A DNA stretch of 64,000 bases from Cycloclasticus sp. symbiont of Bathymodiolus heckerae (GTDB taxonomy: Bacteria > Pseudomonadota > Gammaproteobacteria > Methylococcales > Cycloclasticaceae), in NCBI GenBank assembly GCA_002101235.1, contig LWTL01000118.1, positions 1 through 64,000 on the forward strand. The letters are read 5' to 3'. Below, piece after piece: positions 23,071-32,916 of this stretch. The notes under the pieces were generated by a model. That model did not search any database. It was not told the origin of the DNA and saw only the letters and a program-made list of their open reading frames with translations. The translations under genes and the position numbers were made by a program. Positions within the stretch are counted from its first letter, which is position 1; every line of letters begins with the position of its first letter.

Positions 23071-23100
23071 AAAAAGCCCCTAAAAAGGGGCTTTTTTATT
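23071..23100. terminator. bidirectional rho-independent terminator
   Basis: aaaaagcccctaaaaaggggctttttt between convergent serS and the BI-1 gene. Confidence 0.85.
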
Positions 23101-23116
23101 ACTTATAGAAAGCGAA

Positions 23117-23788
23117 CTAATCGCGGCCGTTCATAGCACCTAGCAAATGTAACAAGCTAGTGAACAAGTTGAACAAGCTAATATATAAAGAAACCGTTGC
23201 CATAATGTAGTTTGTTTCACCGCCATGAATAATGGCACTAGTTTGGTATAAAATCATGCCAGACATTAGCATAATGAACATAGCGGAAACGCCTAATGAC
23301 AAGGCTGGGATACTAAACACCATTGCGCCAATACCCGCTAGGAAAGCCACTAAAATACCAACCATTAAGAAGCCAGAAATAAAGCTAAAATCTTTCTTAG
23401 TTGTTAGTGCATAAGCAGACAAAGCAAAAAAGATAACGCCTGTACCACCTAAGGACGTCATAATTAACTCATGGCCATTGGAAAAAGCCTGAAGGTACAT
23501 ATTAAGGATTGGACCTAGTGTTAACCCCATAAAACCTGTTAAAGCAAATACACAAACAATACCAATCGAGCTATTTCTAAATTTAGTTGTTAGCCACAAA
23601 AGACCAAAATAACCGACCAAGGTCATAATCATGCCAGGGTGTGGTAAGTTCATAGTCATGGATAAACCAGCGGTTGCAGCACTAAATAGTAGTGTCATAG
23701 CCAGTAAAATATATGTATTCTTCAATACTTTATTAGTAGCTAGGATACTCTCTTCGCTACGTGCAATAGATTGATTAAATTGATTCAC
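23117..23788 (-). CDS. Bax inhibitor-1/YccA family membrane protein
   Basis: Multi-TM; NKVLKNTYILLAMTLLFSAATAGLSM; ends FTSLLHLLGAMNGRD. Confidence 0.93.
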   Translation of the reverse strand: MNQFNQSIARSEESILATNKVLKNTYILLAMTLLFSAATAGLSMTMNLPHPGMIMTLVGYFGLLWLTTKFRNSSIGIVCVFALTGFMGLTLGPILNMYLQAFSNGHELIMTSLGGTGVIFFALSAYALTTKKDFSFISGFLMVGILVAFLAGIGAMVFSIPALSLGVSAMFIMLMSGMILYQTSAIIHGGETNYIMATVSLYISLFNLFTSLLHLLGAMNGRD

Positions 23789-23982
23789 TAAAATACCTCA
23801 TTAATAATTAATAAATGCTCACTTGAATAGACTTCAAAAAGCACATAAGGTTCAATCGTACGTCTTTGTGAAAATACTTCAAGTCTTTTAGCGATTACGC
23901 TGGAAAAATTAGCCAGACTTAAGTAATATGCGCGGCTTGAAAGGAAATGTTTAACATTTCTTTATATAGCCGCTTAAAATCT

Positions 23983-24072
23983 GGAGAGATGGCAGAGCGG
24001 TTGAATGCACCGGTCTTGAAAACCGGCATAGGTTTATCCCTATCCAGGGTTCGAATCCCTGTCTCTCCGCCA
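23983..24072 (+). tRNA. tRNA-Ser (TGA)
   Basis: GGAGAGATGGCAGAGCGGTTGAATGCACCGGTCTTGAAAACCGGCATAGG...GGGTTCGAATCCCTGTCTCTCCGCCA. Confidence 0.97.
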
Positions 24073-24083
24073 TTATATTATCT

Positions 24084-24110
24084 AAGCCCTTGATCCCAAG
24101 GGCTTTTTTA
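24084..24110 (+). terminator. rho-independent terminator after tRNA-Ser
   Basis: aagcccttgatcccaagggctttttt. Confidence 0.8.
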
Positions 24111-24540
24111 TTTCAAAATAACCCTTAACCCTCACCTAGCTCCACATTTTCATTAAATTGAAAATAATCAGCAATACCTTATGTCTTAATAGCTGTGTTC
24201 CCACATTAACACCCAGAACTAATGAAGCGGCCGCCATTTACATTATTTCAATATCGAAAGCCCTCAGCTTAGTAATCGTAACTGAGGATGTAGAAACCAA
24301 GTAGCAAGTTGAATCCCTAAGGGAGCATCAATCGATTGCAAGGCTATTACATCAGGAAACGTATTCCTACGAAAAATCTCAGAAGCTATTAATTCAATCC
24401 GTTCTCTACAAGATAGAGTTGTAAGGCTTAGGCAAAAGCTCGAGCAACTAAAAGCCCCAGAAACCTTTATAAACAACAGGAAAGTTTTTCCATAACTTTT
24501 AGGAGAAGTCCTTTCTCTACCTTTCCTAATGTCACATTAC

Positions 24541-24568
24541 ACTTCGTATAATGTATATTATGTTAAAT
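24541..24568 (+). promoter_or_regulatory. dif: dif-type XerCD recombination site (candidate chromosome dimer resolution site)
   Basis: ACTTCGTATAA-TGTATA-TTATGTTAAAT; central region and XerD arm identical to E. coli dif (GGTGCGCATAATGTATATTATGTTAAAT), XerC arm divergent outside CG-ATAA. Confidence 0.85.
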
Positions 24569-24605
24569 AGAAGTGAAAATTAAAAATAATGTAGCTCTTC
24601 TTCAA

Positions 24606-25373
24606 CTAACCACAAATATATACGTCATATCGCGTATTTACACTACTAACGGTATAACTTGGCTTTAGATCGTTTAATGTTGGTGCTGACTTAGGTCGCT
24701 TAACGACAACACGGTGCTTCGATTTTTTTAAAGCAATCTCAAGTAGCTCACTTTCTTTTCCTGAATAGCCAACAAGCGATTGGAGTATTTGCATGTCTTT
24801 TTTAATTTTTGCTGATTTCTTTCGTTCAGGGTACATAGGATCCAGATAAACAACATCTGGCGCCGATGAATCATTGCAACCTTCAAGATATAAAGACGCA
24901 TCATCAAATACACATGTCATACGTTCTACGATATCACAAACGTCTTCATCGGCATTTGCTCTATGTATCGCGTCAATTAACATGGAATATAAAGCTGGAT
25001 GCTGCTCACAAAGCATTATGTTTGATCCAAGACTGGCTAAAACGAAAGCATCTTTTCCCAGACCTGCCGTAGCGTCTAATATCATCCAATCAGGGTGCTT
25101 ATCTAACCCACAGGCTTTGGGTAAAGGCTGGCTCTTTCCTCCGCCATATTGACGTCGATGTTTGGACTTTCCATGAATAAAATCAATGCTGACACTTAAG
25201 TGCTCACCATTTTTAGTTACATGCAAGGTAAGCACTTGCTCTTTATAAGCCAAATAACTACTTTCATTGGTGTTTGAAACGATTTGAAGCACGCTTGAGT
25301 TTATCAAAACTGCTACTTCTTCACAGTTTGTTTCTGCTGAACAGACAATGATCGGGAAAGGATTTTCTTGCAA
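24606..25373 (-). CDS. rsmJ: 16S rRNA (guanine(1516)-N(2))-methyltransferase RsmJ
   Basis: MILDATAGLGKDAFVLASLGSNIMLCEQHP, VYLDPMYPERKKSAKIKK. The ORF-track start lies inside tRNA-His; a non-ATG start near 25373 is proposed. Confidence 0.88.
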   Translation of the reverse strand: MQENPFPIIVCSAETNCEEVAVLINSSVLQIVSNTNESSYLAYKEQVLTLHVTKNGEHLSVSIDFIHGKSKHRRQYGGGKSQPLPKACGLDKHPDWMILDATAGLGKDAFVLASLGSNIMLCEQHPALYSMLIDAIHRANADEDVCDIVERMTCVFDDASLYLEGCNDSSAPDVVYLDPMYPERKKSAKIKKDMQILQSLVGYSGKESELLEIALKKSKHRVVVKRPKSAPTLNDLKPSYTVSSVNTRYDVYICG

Positions 25374-25396
25374 ATTTATGATGAATAATCGAAAAA

Positions 25397-25473
25397 TGGG
25401 GTGGATGAAGGGACTCGAACCCTCGACAACCTGAGTCACAGTCAGGGGCTCTACCAACTGAGCTACACCCACC
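25397..25473 (-). tRNA. tRNA-His (GTG)
   Basis: GGTGGGTGTAGCTCAGTTGGTAGAGCCCCTGACTGTGACTCAGG... Confidence 0.97.
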
Positions 25474-25551
25474 ATCGACGATTTTTTATGCTTACAGACT
25501 ACCAGAATAGCAAGTCATTAACTTGGATTTTTACCTTATCGCGCAGTTATA

Positions 25552-25628
25552 TGGTGCGCTTGGCAGGACTCGAACCTGCTACCCTCGGCTTAGAAGGCCG
25601 ATGCTCTATCCAGATGAGCTACAAGCGC
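25552..25628 (-). tRNA. tRNA-Arg (TCT)
   Basis: GCGCTTGTAGCTCATCTGGATAGAGCATCGGCCTTCTAAGCCG... Confidence 0.96.
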
Positions 25629-25647
25629 TTCATATAATAAGCAAAAT

Positions 25648-25724
25648 TGGTCGGGGCGGAGAGATTCGAACTCCCGACCCACTGCTCCCAAAGCAGTTGC
25701 GCTACCAGGCTGCGCTACGCCCCG
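25648..25724 (-). tRNA. tRNA-Pro (TGG)
   Basis: CGGGGCGTAGCGCAGCCTGGTAGCGCAACTGCTTTGGGAGCAG... Confidence 0.97.
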
Positions 25725-25852
25725 ACTACCTCCAGAAACCAATGCATAAATAATGCAATAAGTCTGTAGGTGGGCGATAATACGGCACACAGTAATTTTG
25801 GTCAACGCTTCTTTAAAAAAGAGCCAAAAAAAACCTAAAAAAGTGAGTGGAA

Positions 25853-26704
25853 ATGTTTAAAAAGATCGATGGAAAGAAAATAGCGTCTGAGCTGCGCACA
25901 GCAATTAAAAAACAAACAGATGCGCGTATTGCGCGTGGCTTATCTAAACCAGGGCTGGCTGTTATTTTAGTCGGTGAAAACCCAGCCTCTGAGGTTTATG
26001 TCCGTAATAAGTGTAACGCTTGTGAAGAAGTTGGCTTTTACTCGCTTTCAAAAACTTTTCCTTACGGGGTAACAGAAGATGAGTTGCTCACACTAATTGA
26101 GGATTTGAATAATAACTCTGCGATTAACGGTATTCTTGTTCAACTGCCTCTGCCTGAACACATTAACGAAGAAAAAATCATTGAGGCCATTGATCCGCTA
26201 AAAGATGTGGATGGCTTTCACCCTTATAATATCGGCCGCCTAGCGTTGCGTATGCCTGTCTTGAGGTCTTGCACACCTAAAGGCATTATGACGCTTCTTA
26301 AAAGCACTGGCGTTGCTTTAGAGGGCAAAGAAGCTGTTGTTATTGGCGCATCTAATATAGTCGGCCGCCCTGTTTCACTTGAACTGTTAATGGCGCGCTG
26401 CACGGTTACAACGTGCCACAGTCGTACCGTTAATCTTGAGGAGCATGTTAAACGAGCTGATATCATCATTGCCGCTGTCGGTATCCCTAGCTTTGTAAAA
26501 GGCGAATGGGTGAAACCTGGCGCTATAGTGATTGACGTAGGAATCAATCGTTTAGAAACAGGCAAGCTATCCGGTGATGTAGATTATGACGCAGCTTCTA
26601 AAAATGCGAGTTGGATTACACCTGTTCCGGGTGGTGTTGGCCCAATGACGATAGCCTCATTACTTGAAAATACCTTACAGGCTGCTGAATTACAAAGTGG
26701 CTAG
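25853..26704 (+). CDS. folD: bifunctional methylenetetrahydrofolate dehydrogenase/cyclohydrolase
   Basis: [52 protein letters not shown]. Confidence 0.97.
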   Translation: MFKKIDGKKIASELRTAIKKQTDARIARGLSKPGLAVILVGENPASEVYVRNKCNACEEVGFYSLSKTFPYGVTEDELLTLIEDLNNNSAINGILVQLPLPEHINEEKIIEAIDPLKDVDGFHPYNIGRLALRMPVLRSCTPKGIMTLLKSTGVALEGKEAVVIGASNIVGRPVSLELLMARCTVTTCHSRTVNLEEHVKRADIIIAAVGIPSFVKGEWVKPGAIVIDVGINRLETGKLSGDVDYDAASKNASWITPVPGGVGPMTIASLLENTLQAAELQSG

Positions 26705-26711
26705 TAAATAC

Positions 26712-28103
26712 TTAGGCTCTGCGCCATGTTGTTTCTTTGCCACTGTCTTCAAGAATAACGCCCTGCTCTTTTAATTGATCGCGAATCTGATCCGCTAATA
26801 CCCAGTCTTTACTCTCTTTAGCGGCTAAACGCTTAGACATTGCAATATTGATATCTTTATTGCTGATTGAGTCGTTAGACCACATTGCTGACTTTAAGAA
26901 CTCATCGGCATTTTGACCAAGTAAGCCTAATGGTTGCGCCATTGTTAATAAATCACTGGCTACTTTTGCAGCTTGTTTTGGCTCGGCCGCTCTCAACTTA
27001 TTAATTTCATTGGCACATTCAAATAGTACTGAAATCGCTTTTGCTGAATTAAAGTCATCGTTCATTGCTTCTTCAAACCGTCGAATATAGTCAGATGACT
27101 GATCGTTTTCTATCGGCTCAATATTGCGCAAAGCTGTATACAGGCGTTCTAAGGCAGAGCGAGATTCATTTAATTGTTCGTTTGAATAATTCAGTGGGCT
27201 TCGGTAATGACTGGACAGTACGAAAAAGCGAATTTCTTCACCTCGATACTGCTTTAACACATCACGTACGGTGAAAAAGTTACCGAGAGATTTGGACATT
27301 TTCTCATCATCAATACGTACAAAACCATTATGCATCCACGTATTAACGTAGCGTTCGCCCGTTGCCGCTTCAGACTGCGCTATCTCGTTCTCATGATGTG
27401 GGAATTGAAGATCCATTCCGCCACCATGGATATCAAAATGATTACCTAAACAGCACGTCGCCATTGCGGAACACTCTATATGCCAACCTGGGCGCCCTTC
27501 TCCCCAAGGTGACGTCCATGATGGCTCGTTTGGTTTGGCCGATTTCCAAAGAACAAAGTCGAAGGGGTTACGTTTGTTTACATCCACCTCAACACGCTCA
27601 CCCGCATTCATATCGTCTAATTGGCGACCTGAAAGCTGACCGTAGTTATCAAACGACTCAACTGAATAATATACGTCACCATTAGGTCCAACATAAGCGT
27701 GCTGCTTTTCAATTAATGATTTTATCATTTTGATAATATTATTGATTGATTCTGTTGCTAGCGGCTCAAGGTCTGGGCGCTGAACATTCAAAGCAACTTC
27801 ATCGCGATGCATTTCATCAATAAAGCGTTGCGTTAAAGCAGTGAAATCTTCGTTCGCCTCAATAGATCTTGCTATTATTTTATCATCAATATCAGTAATA
27901 TTGCGCACATACTTAATGTCATACCCGAGATATTTAAAGTAGCGTGACACCACATCAAAAACGACCATCACTCGCGCGTGTCCAATATGACAAAAGTCAT
28001 ATACGGTCATGCCACAAACATACAAACCAACCTTCCCCTCCTCGATAGGTCTAAAGGTCTCTTTCTGCCTAGTTAGCGTATTGAATATTTTTAATGCAGT
28101 CAT
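26712..28103 (-). CDS. cysS: cysteinyl-tRNA synthetase
   Basis: VGLYVCGMTVYDFCHIGHARVMVVFDV, HIECSAMATCCLGNHFDIHGGGMDL, KMSKSLGNFFTV. Confidence 0.98.
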   Translation of the reverse strand: MTALKIFNTLTRQKETFRPIEEGKVGLYVCGMTVYDFCHIGHARVMVVFDVVSRYFKYLGYDIKYVRNITDIDDKIIARSIEANEDFTALTQRFIDEMHRDEVALNVQRPDLEPLATESINNIIKMIKSLIEKQHAYVGPNGDVYYSVESFDNYGQLSGRQLDDMNAGERVEVDVNKRNPFDFVLWKSAKPNEPSWTSPWGEGRPGWHIECSAMATCCLGNHFDIHGGGMDLQFPHHENEIAQSEAATGERYVNTWMHNGFVRIDDEKMSKSLGNFFTVRDVLKQYRGEEIRFFVLSSHYRSPLNYSNEQLNESRSALERLYTALRNIEPIENDQSSDYIRRFEEAMNDDFNSAKAISVLFECANEINKLRAAEPKQAAKVASDLLTMAQPLGLLGQNADEFLKSAMWSNDSISNKDINIAMSKRLAAKESKDWVLADQIRDQLKEQGVILEDSGKETTWRRA

Positions 28104-28284
28104 TTTTTTCAAACAAAGTTATTTAAGCGCGAATAATAACCGATTCAGAATAAATCGGCACCGTTACGTCGACTTATTACCTATAGGTTTATTTTAAGTA
28201 TCTATCAATATAAATAGGATATTTTGCTATTATTTAAGCACAGTACAATTACTGTGCTATAAAAATAATAAGAGAGAAAGTGAT

Positions 28285-29640
28285 TTGAATAACGAGACGA
28301 AACTTGGGGTAGATACTTGGATTAAGCGTATCACTGAAAGTGAGATGCCCATTTTTGGCCGCACCGTACAAGAAGTTGTGAGCGTTTCTGAAGACGATGT
28401 GAGCTCAGCGTTGCAGTTAGGACAGGTAGTACTTAAAGATGCAGCAATGACTGCTCGCGTACTAAAGTTGGCTAATAGTGCCCATTACAACGCAACAGGG
28501 CAAAAATTTAGCACTATTAGCCGCGCCATTATGATGCTTGGTTTTGACACCGTTCGTAGTATGTGCCTTACCGTTTCTTTAATCGACAGTTTGGTTCACG
28601 GTATTCACCGAGAACAACTTATTAAACAAATGGCGCGATCACTTCATGCCGCGGCACAAGCACAAGAAATAGCCAAACAGCAGTCAGAAGGAAAACATGA
28701 AGAAGTTTTTATTGCGACACTACTTCTGCATATCGGGGATTTGGCTTTTTGGTGTTTTGGTGACAAGAAAGGCGACGAGCTGAATGAGGCCTTAAAAAAC
28801 ACCAAAATCAGCCCTGCTCAGGCGCAAAAGGATGTGCTTGGCTTTACGATGAATGAGCTGAGCCAAGGTTTAGCGCAGACATGGGGGTTAAGTGATTTAT
28901 TAAAACAGACACTTGAAAAGGCGGATTCAACGGACCCCCGTAGTCAAGCGATTGTATTGTCACATCGTCTTGCTGAATCAGTAGAAGATGGTTGGGACTC
29001 TAAAGAAGTTAAGAAAGTGACGGCTCTAATCTCTTCCTTAACTAACACATCTCCTAAAAAGACCACAGAACAACTACATAACGCGGCTAAAAAGGCTGCT
29101 GAAACCACTGCTTTTTATGGTGCTAAGGCCGTCGCCCAAGTTATCCCCTTGCCTGTTGATGTTCAATTAGAAGATGACCATGCACTGGCAGATGCTTTTG
29201 TTCAGCCTGACCCTCTGCTTCAATTACAGATATTGCAAGAACTAATGTCTGTTGACAAAGACCACGGGGATTTCAATATGTTGGTTGAAATGACGCTTGA
29301 AGGCATTAATAGAGGTGTTGGAATGGACAACGCCCTATTTGCATTATTAACGCCCAACCATAAAGAAATAAAAGTAAAACAAGTGATTGGTGATAACAAT
29401 GAATGGTTGCGTAAAAACTTTCAGTTCTCATTAAATGAGCCTGTTTCACGAATTTGGATGCAATCACTTAAAGAGCAAGTGCCTATTCGTGTGGATAGTA
29501 ATGCTAGTACAGAGGTTAAGCGTTTGATTACACAATCATTAACGCAAAAAATAAAAGCTAAGTCGTTTTATATTGCGCCAGTCATTATCAAAAACAAACC
29601 AATTGGGTTGTTTTACGCTGACCGATCTACGAGCCACCGG
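28285..29640 (+). pseudogene. HDOD domain-containing signalling protein, C-terminus truncated by an IS256-family element
   Basis: MPIFGRTVQEVVSV...DAAMTARVLKLANSAHYN...TISRAIMMLGFDTVRSMCL; normal coding stops at ...IGLFYADRSTSHR, after which the frame runs into the IS end. Confidence 0.8.
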
Positions 29641-30940
29641 GTAGTGTTCAAAAATCTGTGTCACTTCATTAAAATAAATGCGCAAGCATTAAGGAGCAAC
29701 CAATTATGTCCGATACATTTGATTTTGATAAAGTCCTAAAAGAATTACAAACAGGTAAAGATTTAACGGGTAAGGACGGTATTTTAATGCCGTTGATAAA
29801 ACAGCTAACCGAAGCGGCGATAACCGCAGAACTGGAGCAATACTTAGAAACCACTGACGACCCCAACAGGAAAAATGGCCTGGGCTCTAAAACCATTAAA
29901 ACGGGTTCAGGCAGCTTTGAACTCAACGCCCCGCGGGATCGAGCGGGAACATTTGAGCCGCAACTGATCAAAAAGAACCAAACTCAACTGACACCTGAAA
30001 TTGACCGTAAAATACTCTCTTTGTTTAGTCACGGCATGAGTTACCGGGACATTAAACATCACGTCCAAGATATGTATGGCATTGAGATTGCCACAGGCAC
30101 CCTCACCGCCATTACAGACCAACTCATACCAGAGCTTGAAGCTTGGCAGCAACGACCATTAAATAGCGTCTACCCAATCGTCTGGATGGACGCTGTGCAT
30201 TACAAGGTTCGTGAAGATGGGCGGTATATCAGTAAGGCCATCTACACACTGCTTGGTCTGAATATCGACGGTGAGAAAGAGATCCTAGGGATTTATTTAT
30301 CTGATAATGAAAGCGCCAGCTATTGGCTAAGTGTGCTGACTGAGCTTCAAAACCGTGGCCTTGAGGACGTTCTAATTGCCTGCATTGATGGTTTAAGTGG
30401 CTTCCCAGAAGCCATAGCGAGCATCTTCCCAAAAACAGAAATCCAACTGTGTATCGTTCATCAAATCCGCAATTCGCTAAAGTATGTCGCATCGAAAAAC
30501 CAAAAAGAATTTATGGTTGACCTAAAGCTTGTTTATCGCGCGACAAGTAAAGAAGCCGCTGAAACAGCCTTAGATGCCCTAGAAGATAAATGGGGAGATA
30601 CTTACCCGATTGTCATAAAATCATGGCGCAGAAAATGGGAACATTTATCAGCCTATTTCAAATATCCCAAGCCCATACGGCACATCATCTATACCACCAA
30701 TGCTGTTGAGGCTGTTCATCGTCAATTTCGTAAACTCACCAAGACAAAAGGCGCCTTTCCCAATGAAAATAGCTTGTTAAAACTACTTTATGCAGGCATA
30801 TTAAATGCCACAGAAAAATGGACAATGCCGATTCATAATTGGAGCCAGGCATTATCCCAACTAGACATTTATTTTGAAGGCCGCCTAGATAGCGCGCTGG
30901 AAATTTAAATTAACCCTGACACAGAATTTTGAACGGTCCC
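29638..30940 (+). mobile_element. IS256-family insertion sequence
   Basis: Terminal inverted repeats GTTCAAAAATCTGTGTC (29646-29662) and GACACAGAATTTTGAAC (30918-30934), 16/17 match, around an intact transposase; outer ends approximate. Confidence 0.85.
29706..30908 (+). CDS. IS256 family transposase
   Basis: 400 aa; SHGMSYRDIKHHVQDMYGIEIATGTLTAITD, VWMDAVHYKVREDGR, IYTTNAVEAVHRQFRKLTKTKGAFPNENSLLKLLY. Confidence 0.97.
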   Translation: MSDTFDFDKVLKELQTGKDLTGKDGILMPLIKQLTEAAITAELEQYLETTDDPNRKNGLGSKTIKTGSGSFELNAPRDRAGTFEPQLIKKNQTQLTPEIDRKILSLFSHGMSYRDIKHHVQDMYGIEIATGTLTAITDQLIPELEAWQQRPLNSVYPIVWMDAVHYKVREDGRYISKAIYTLLGLNIDGEKEILGIYLSDNESASYWLSVLTELQNRGLEDVLIACIDGLSGFPEAIASIFPKTEIQLCIVHQIRNSLKYVASKNQKEFMVDLKLVYRATSKEAAETALDALEDKWGDTYPIVIKSWRRKWEHLSAYFKYPKPIRHIIYTTNAVEAVHRQFRKLTKTKGAFPNENSLLKLLYAGILNATEKWTMPIHNWSQALSQLDIYFEGRLDSALEI

Positions 30941-31001
30941 GTTATGATTGGGATATTCGGAGCTTGGGGCTTCTGTCGCTCTAAAGGCGATGAGAAAGGA
31001 A

Positions 31002-31141
31002 TGAATACAAGTGTAGTTGCAACATTCTTTTTGGTTTCAATAGGCTTCATCATTTCGTCATTTATGTATGATCCTATTTATGGAGCAATGGCACTTGGGG
31101 AAATTATTATAGGATTTCTTATTGGATATGACTATTCTTAA
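31002..31141 (+). CDS. short hypothetical membrane protein, possibly 5'-truncated
   Basis: MNTSVVATFFLVSIGFIISSFMYDPIYGAMALGEIIIGFLIGYDYS; the ORF track start lies within the IS end. Confidence 0.3.
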
Positions 31142-31258
31142 TCGGTTATCAACAAAGAATAGATAACTCAGAATCTTTATTGCATTCAAACACTTAGTCA
31201 CGGTAACTTATTCTTAACCCAACCCCACATAATTAACATGCACTTAAGCCTCGCAGAG

Positions 31259-31300
31259 CCTACGACACTTTGAAACTTTAGTTGATAAGTGTGTAGTAGG
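31259..31300 (+). promoter_or_regulatory. oriT: candidate MobV-type oriT
   Basis: Imperfect inverted repeat CCTACGACACTT...AAGTGTGTAGTAGG; TAAGTGTG/TAG resembles the pMV158 nick region TAGTGTG/TTA; ~110 bp upstream of mobV. Confidence 0.55.
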
Positions 31301-31409
31301 TTAAGGGAAGATTTGAACCAATTTTGCTTTATACGGACTAACTGCTTATTGAGGATTTACATGAACGCAGTGAATAAAAGTAAATCAGGTTTTTCTATGG
31401 GACGGGTAT

Positions 31410-32618
31410 ATGGGTCAATTAAGCACACGAATTAAGTTTAAAACGGTTAAGCAAGCAATGGGGCAACATCGACATAATGATCGATCAAAAGTGCCCTCTT
31501 ATTCTGACCCTTCCCGTATTGGGATGAATAAAATCTTGAAGGCGTTTCCAACTGAGACGTATACGAAGCGTAATGGCGATGAGGTGATTCGTGAGGTGTC
31601 GCTTCGTTCGATGGCTGAAGATATTGAGTCAAGCTATAAAGAGGCGATTGGGCGTAAGTGGCAAAGTAATTCTTGTCATTTCATTGATGGGATTTTAACG
31701 TTTTCGTCTTCTGCTGATTTATCGGATAAGGATGCGTTAGATGCGTGTGCGTTAAAGACGATGGATGCGATTATTAAACAGCATGCGTTAAGGGATGATG
31801 CGTTGATTGAGATGGTGAGGCACGAGGATGAGACTCGGCCTCATTATCACTTTATGCTGAAGAACCAACGGTTAGATACGACATCAGCGAGACGGTCTTT
31901 TGATCGTGATGCGTGCGCTGAATTGCAAGACTTAGCAGGTGATGCGTTTTCTTCTATGGGTATACACAGAGGTACACCTAAGCAAGAGCGTATTGATAAC
32001 GGTGAACCGATACATAAATACATTAACCGGACGGTGAAGCAGTTACATGAGGATTTACCTAGGGAAGTTGCTGAGGCGGAAACTGAGCTTGATAGGTGTT
32101 CGTTGTTAACCCTTAAAGCGGAGAAGCATTTAGACCGCGTTCAAAGTACCACCAAGCGTTCTGAGAAGAAACTCGATAAGGTTCAATTAAAAACGTCCAA
32201 CGCCCAACAGGCTCTTAATGTCTCTATGGCCAGTTTAGATAACAATAATGCGATGCTTATATCTGCTGAGGCCGAGTTAGCTGATGCTGAGCGTCTTAAA
32301 GTTTCAGCTAAATCCGAGGCTGAGCGGCTTAAGGCGCTACAAGAAAAGCTCACAAAAGAATCCACCCGCCTACAAGGGGCAACTAAGGCCAGTGGTGAGA
32401 GACTTGCTTTAGTGCAATCAGAAGTAGAATTGAAGGAGAAAGAACTTAGGCTCACTAAAAGCGAATTGAGCCAAACTAAAGAAGAACTAGGAGCAAGCCT
32501 TAATAAGCTGGAACTATCCACGCAAAAAGCTATTAGGCTAGATATTGAGGTCGAGAAAGTCTTACTGGAGCAACAAAACGAGCTTAATGATGACGATGAT
32601 GGTGCTAGATCTTCATAA
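31410..32618 (+). CDS. mobV: MobV/Pre-family relaxase (plasmid recombination/mobilization protein)
   Basis: HRHNDRSKVPSYSDPSRIGMNKIL (HNxR-type motif I) and VRHEDETRPHYHFML (HxDExxPHxH motif III); C-terminal coiled coil. Confidence 0.85.
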   Translation: MGQLSTRIKFKTVKQAMGQHRHNDRSKVPSYSDPSRIGMNKILKAFPTETYTKRNGDEVIREVSLRSMAEDIESSYKEAIGRKWQSNSCHFIDGILTFSSSADLSDKDALDACALKTMDAIIKQHALRDDALIEMVRHEDETRPHYHFMLKNQRLDTTSARRSFDRDACAELQDLAGDAFSSMGIHRGTPKQERIDNGEPIHKYINRTVKQLHEDLPREVAEAETELDRCSLLTLKAEKHLDRVQSTTKRSEKKLDKVQLKTSNAQQALNVSMASLDNNNAMLISAEAELADAERLKVSAKSEAERLKALQEKLTKESTRLQGATKASGERLALVQSEVELKEKELRLTKSELSQTKEELGASLNKLELSTQKAIRLDIEVEKVLLEQQNELNDDDDGARSS

Positions 32619-32916
32619 ATAGCGTTTTATTATCTCCAATTAGATGAAAACGTGCGTTTAAAACGGCAAGCGTTGCCGACCGTATTTTAGTTACGATTCA
32701 TCGATAAAAAACAAAAAATATGATTCACAGGGGGTGTATTCACACTATTTTGGTGTTTTTAAAAAAACGAACATCCATTATAAAGCATCTTTGAAATCTC
32801 AACGAATACAAACACTTAAACGCACACCCGGTTGACACGTCCCTTAACGGATTTAAATTAATCGGATATTCTGGTAGTACCAAAACAGAAGACGCAATGC
32901 GAACGTTAAGACCAAT

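Noticed and set aside
24541-24575. loxP-like string CTTCGTATAATGTAT
   Set aside because: Similarity to loxP is limited to one arm and spacer; the full 28-mer is far better explained as a dif site.
25374-25475. N-terminal extension of the rsmJ ORF (MVGVAQLVEPLTVTQVVEGSSPFIHP...)
   Set aside because: This part is the tRNA-His gene; the true rsmJ start is downstream.
25401-25753. ORFs 25401-25637, 25523-25753 and 25590-25805
   Set aside because: Translations of tRNA-His/Arg/Pro genes (e.g. 'RLAGLEPATLGLEGRC', '[23 protein letters not shown]'), a well-known annotation artefact.
30929-31001. Upstream part of ORF 30929-31141
   Set aside because: Starts inside the IS256 terminal repeat; probably an accidental fusion.
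32665-32680. Perfect hairpin CGGCAA-GCG-TTGCCG after mobV
   Set aside because: Short, without a clear T-run; could be a weak terminator but not supportable on its own.
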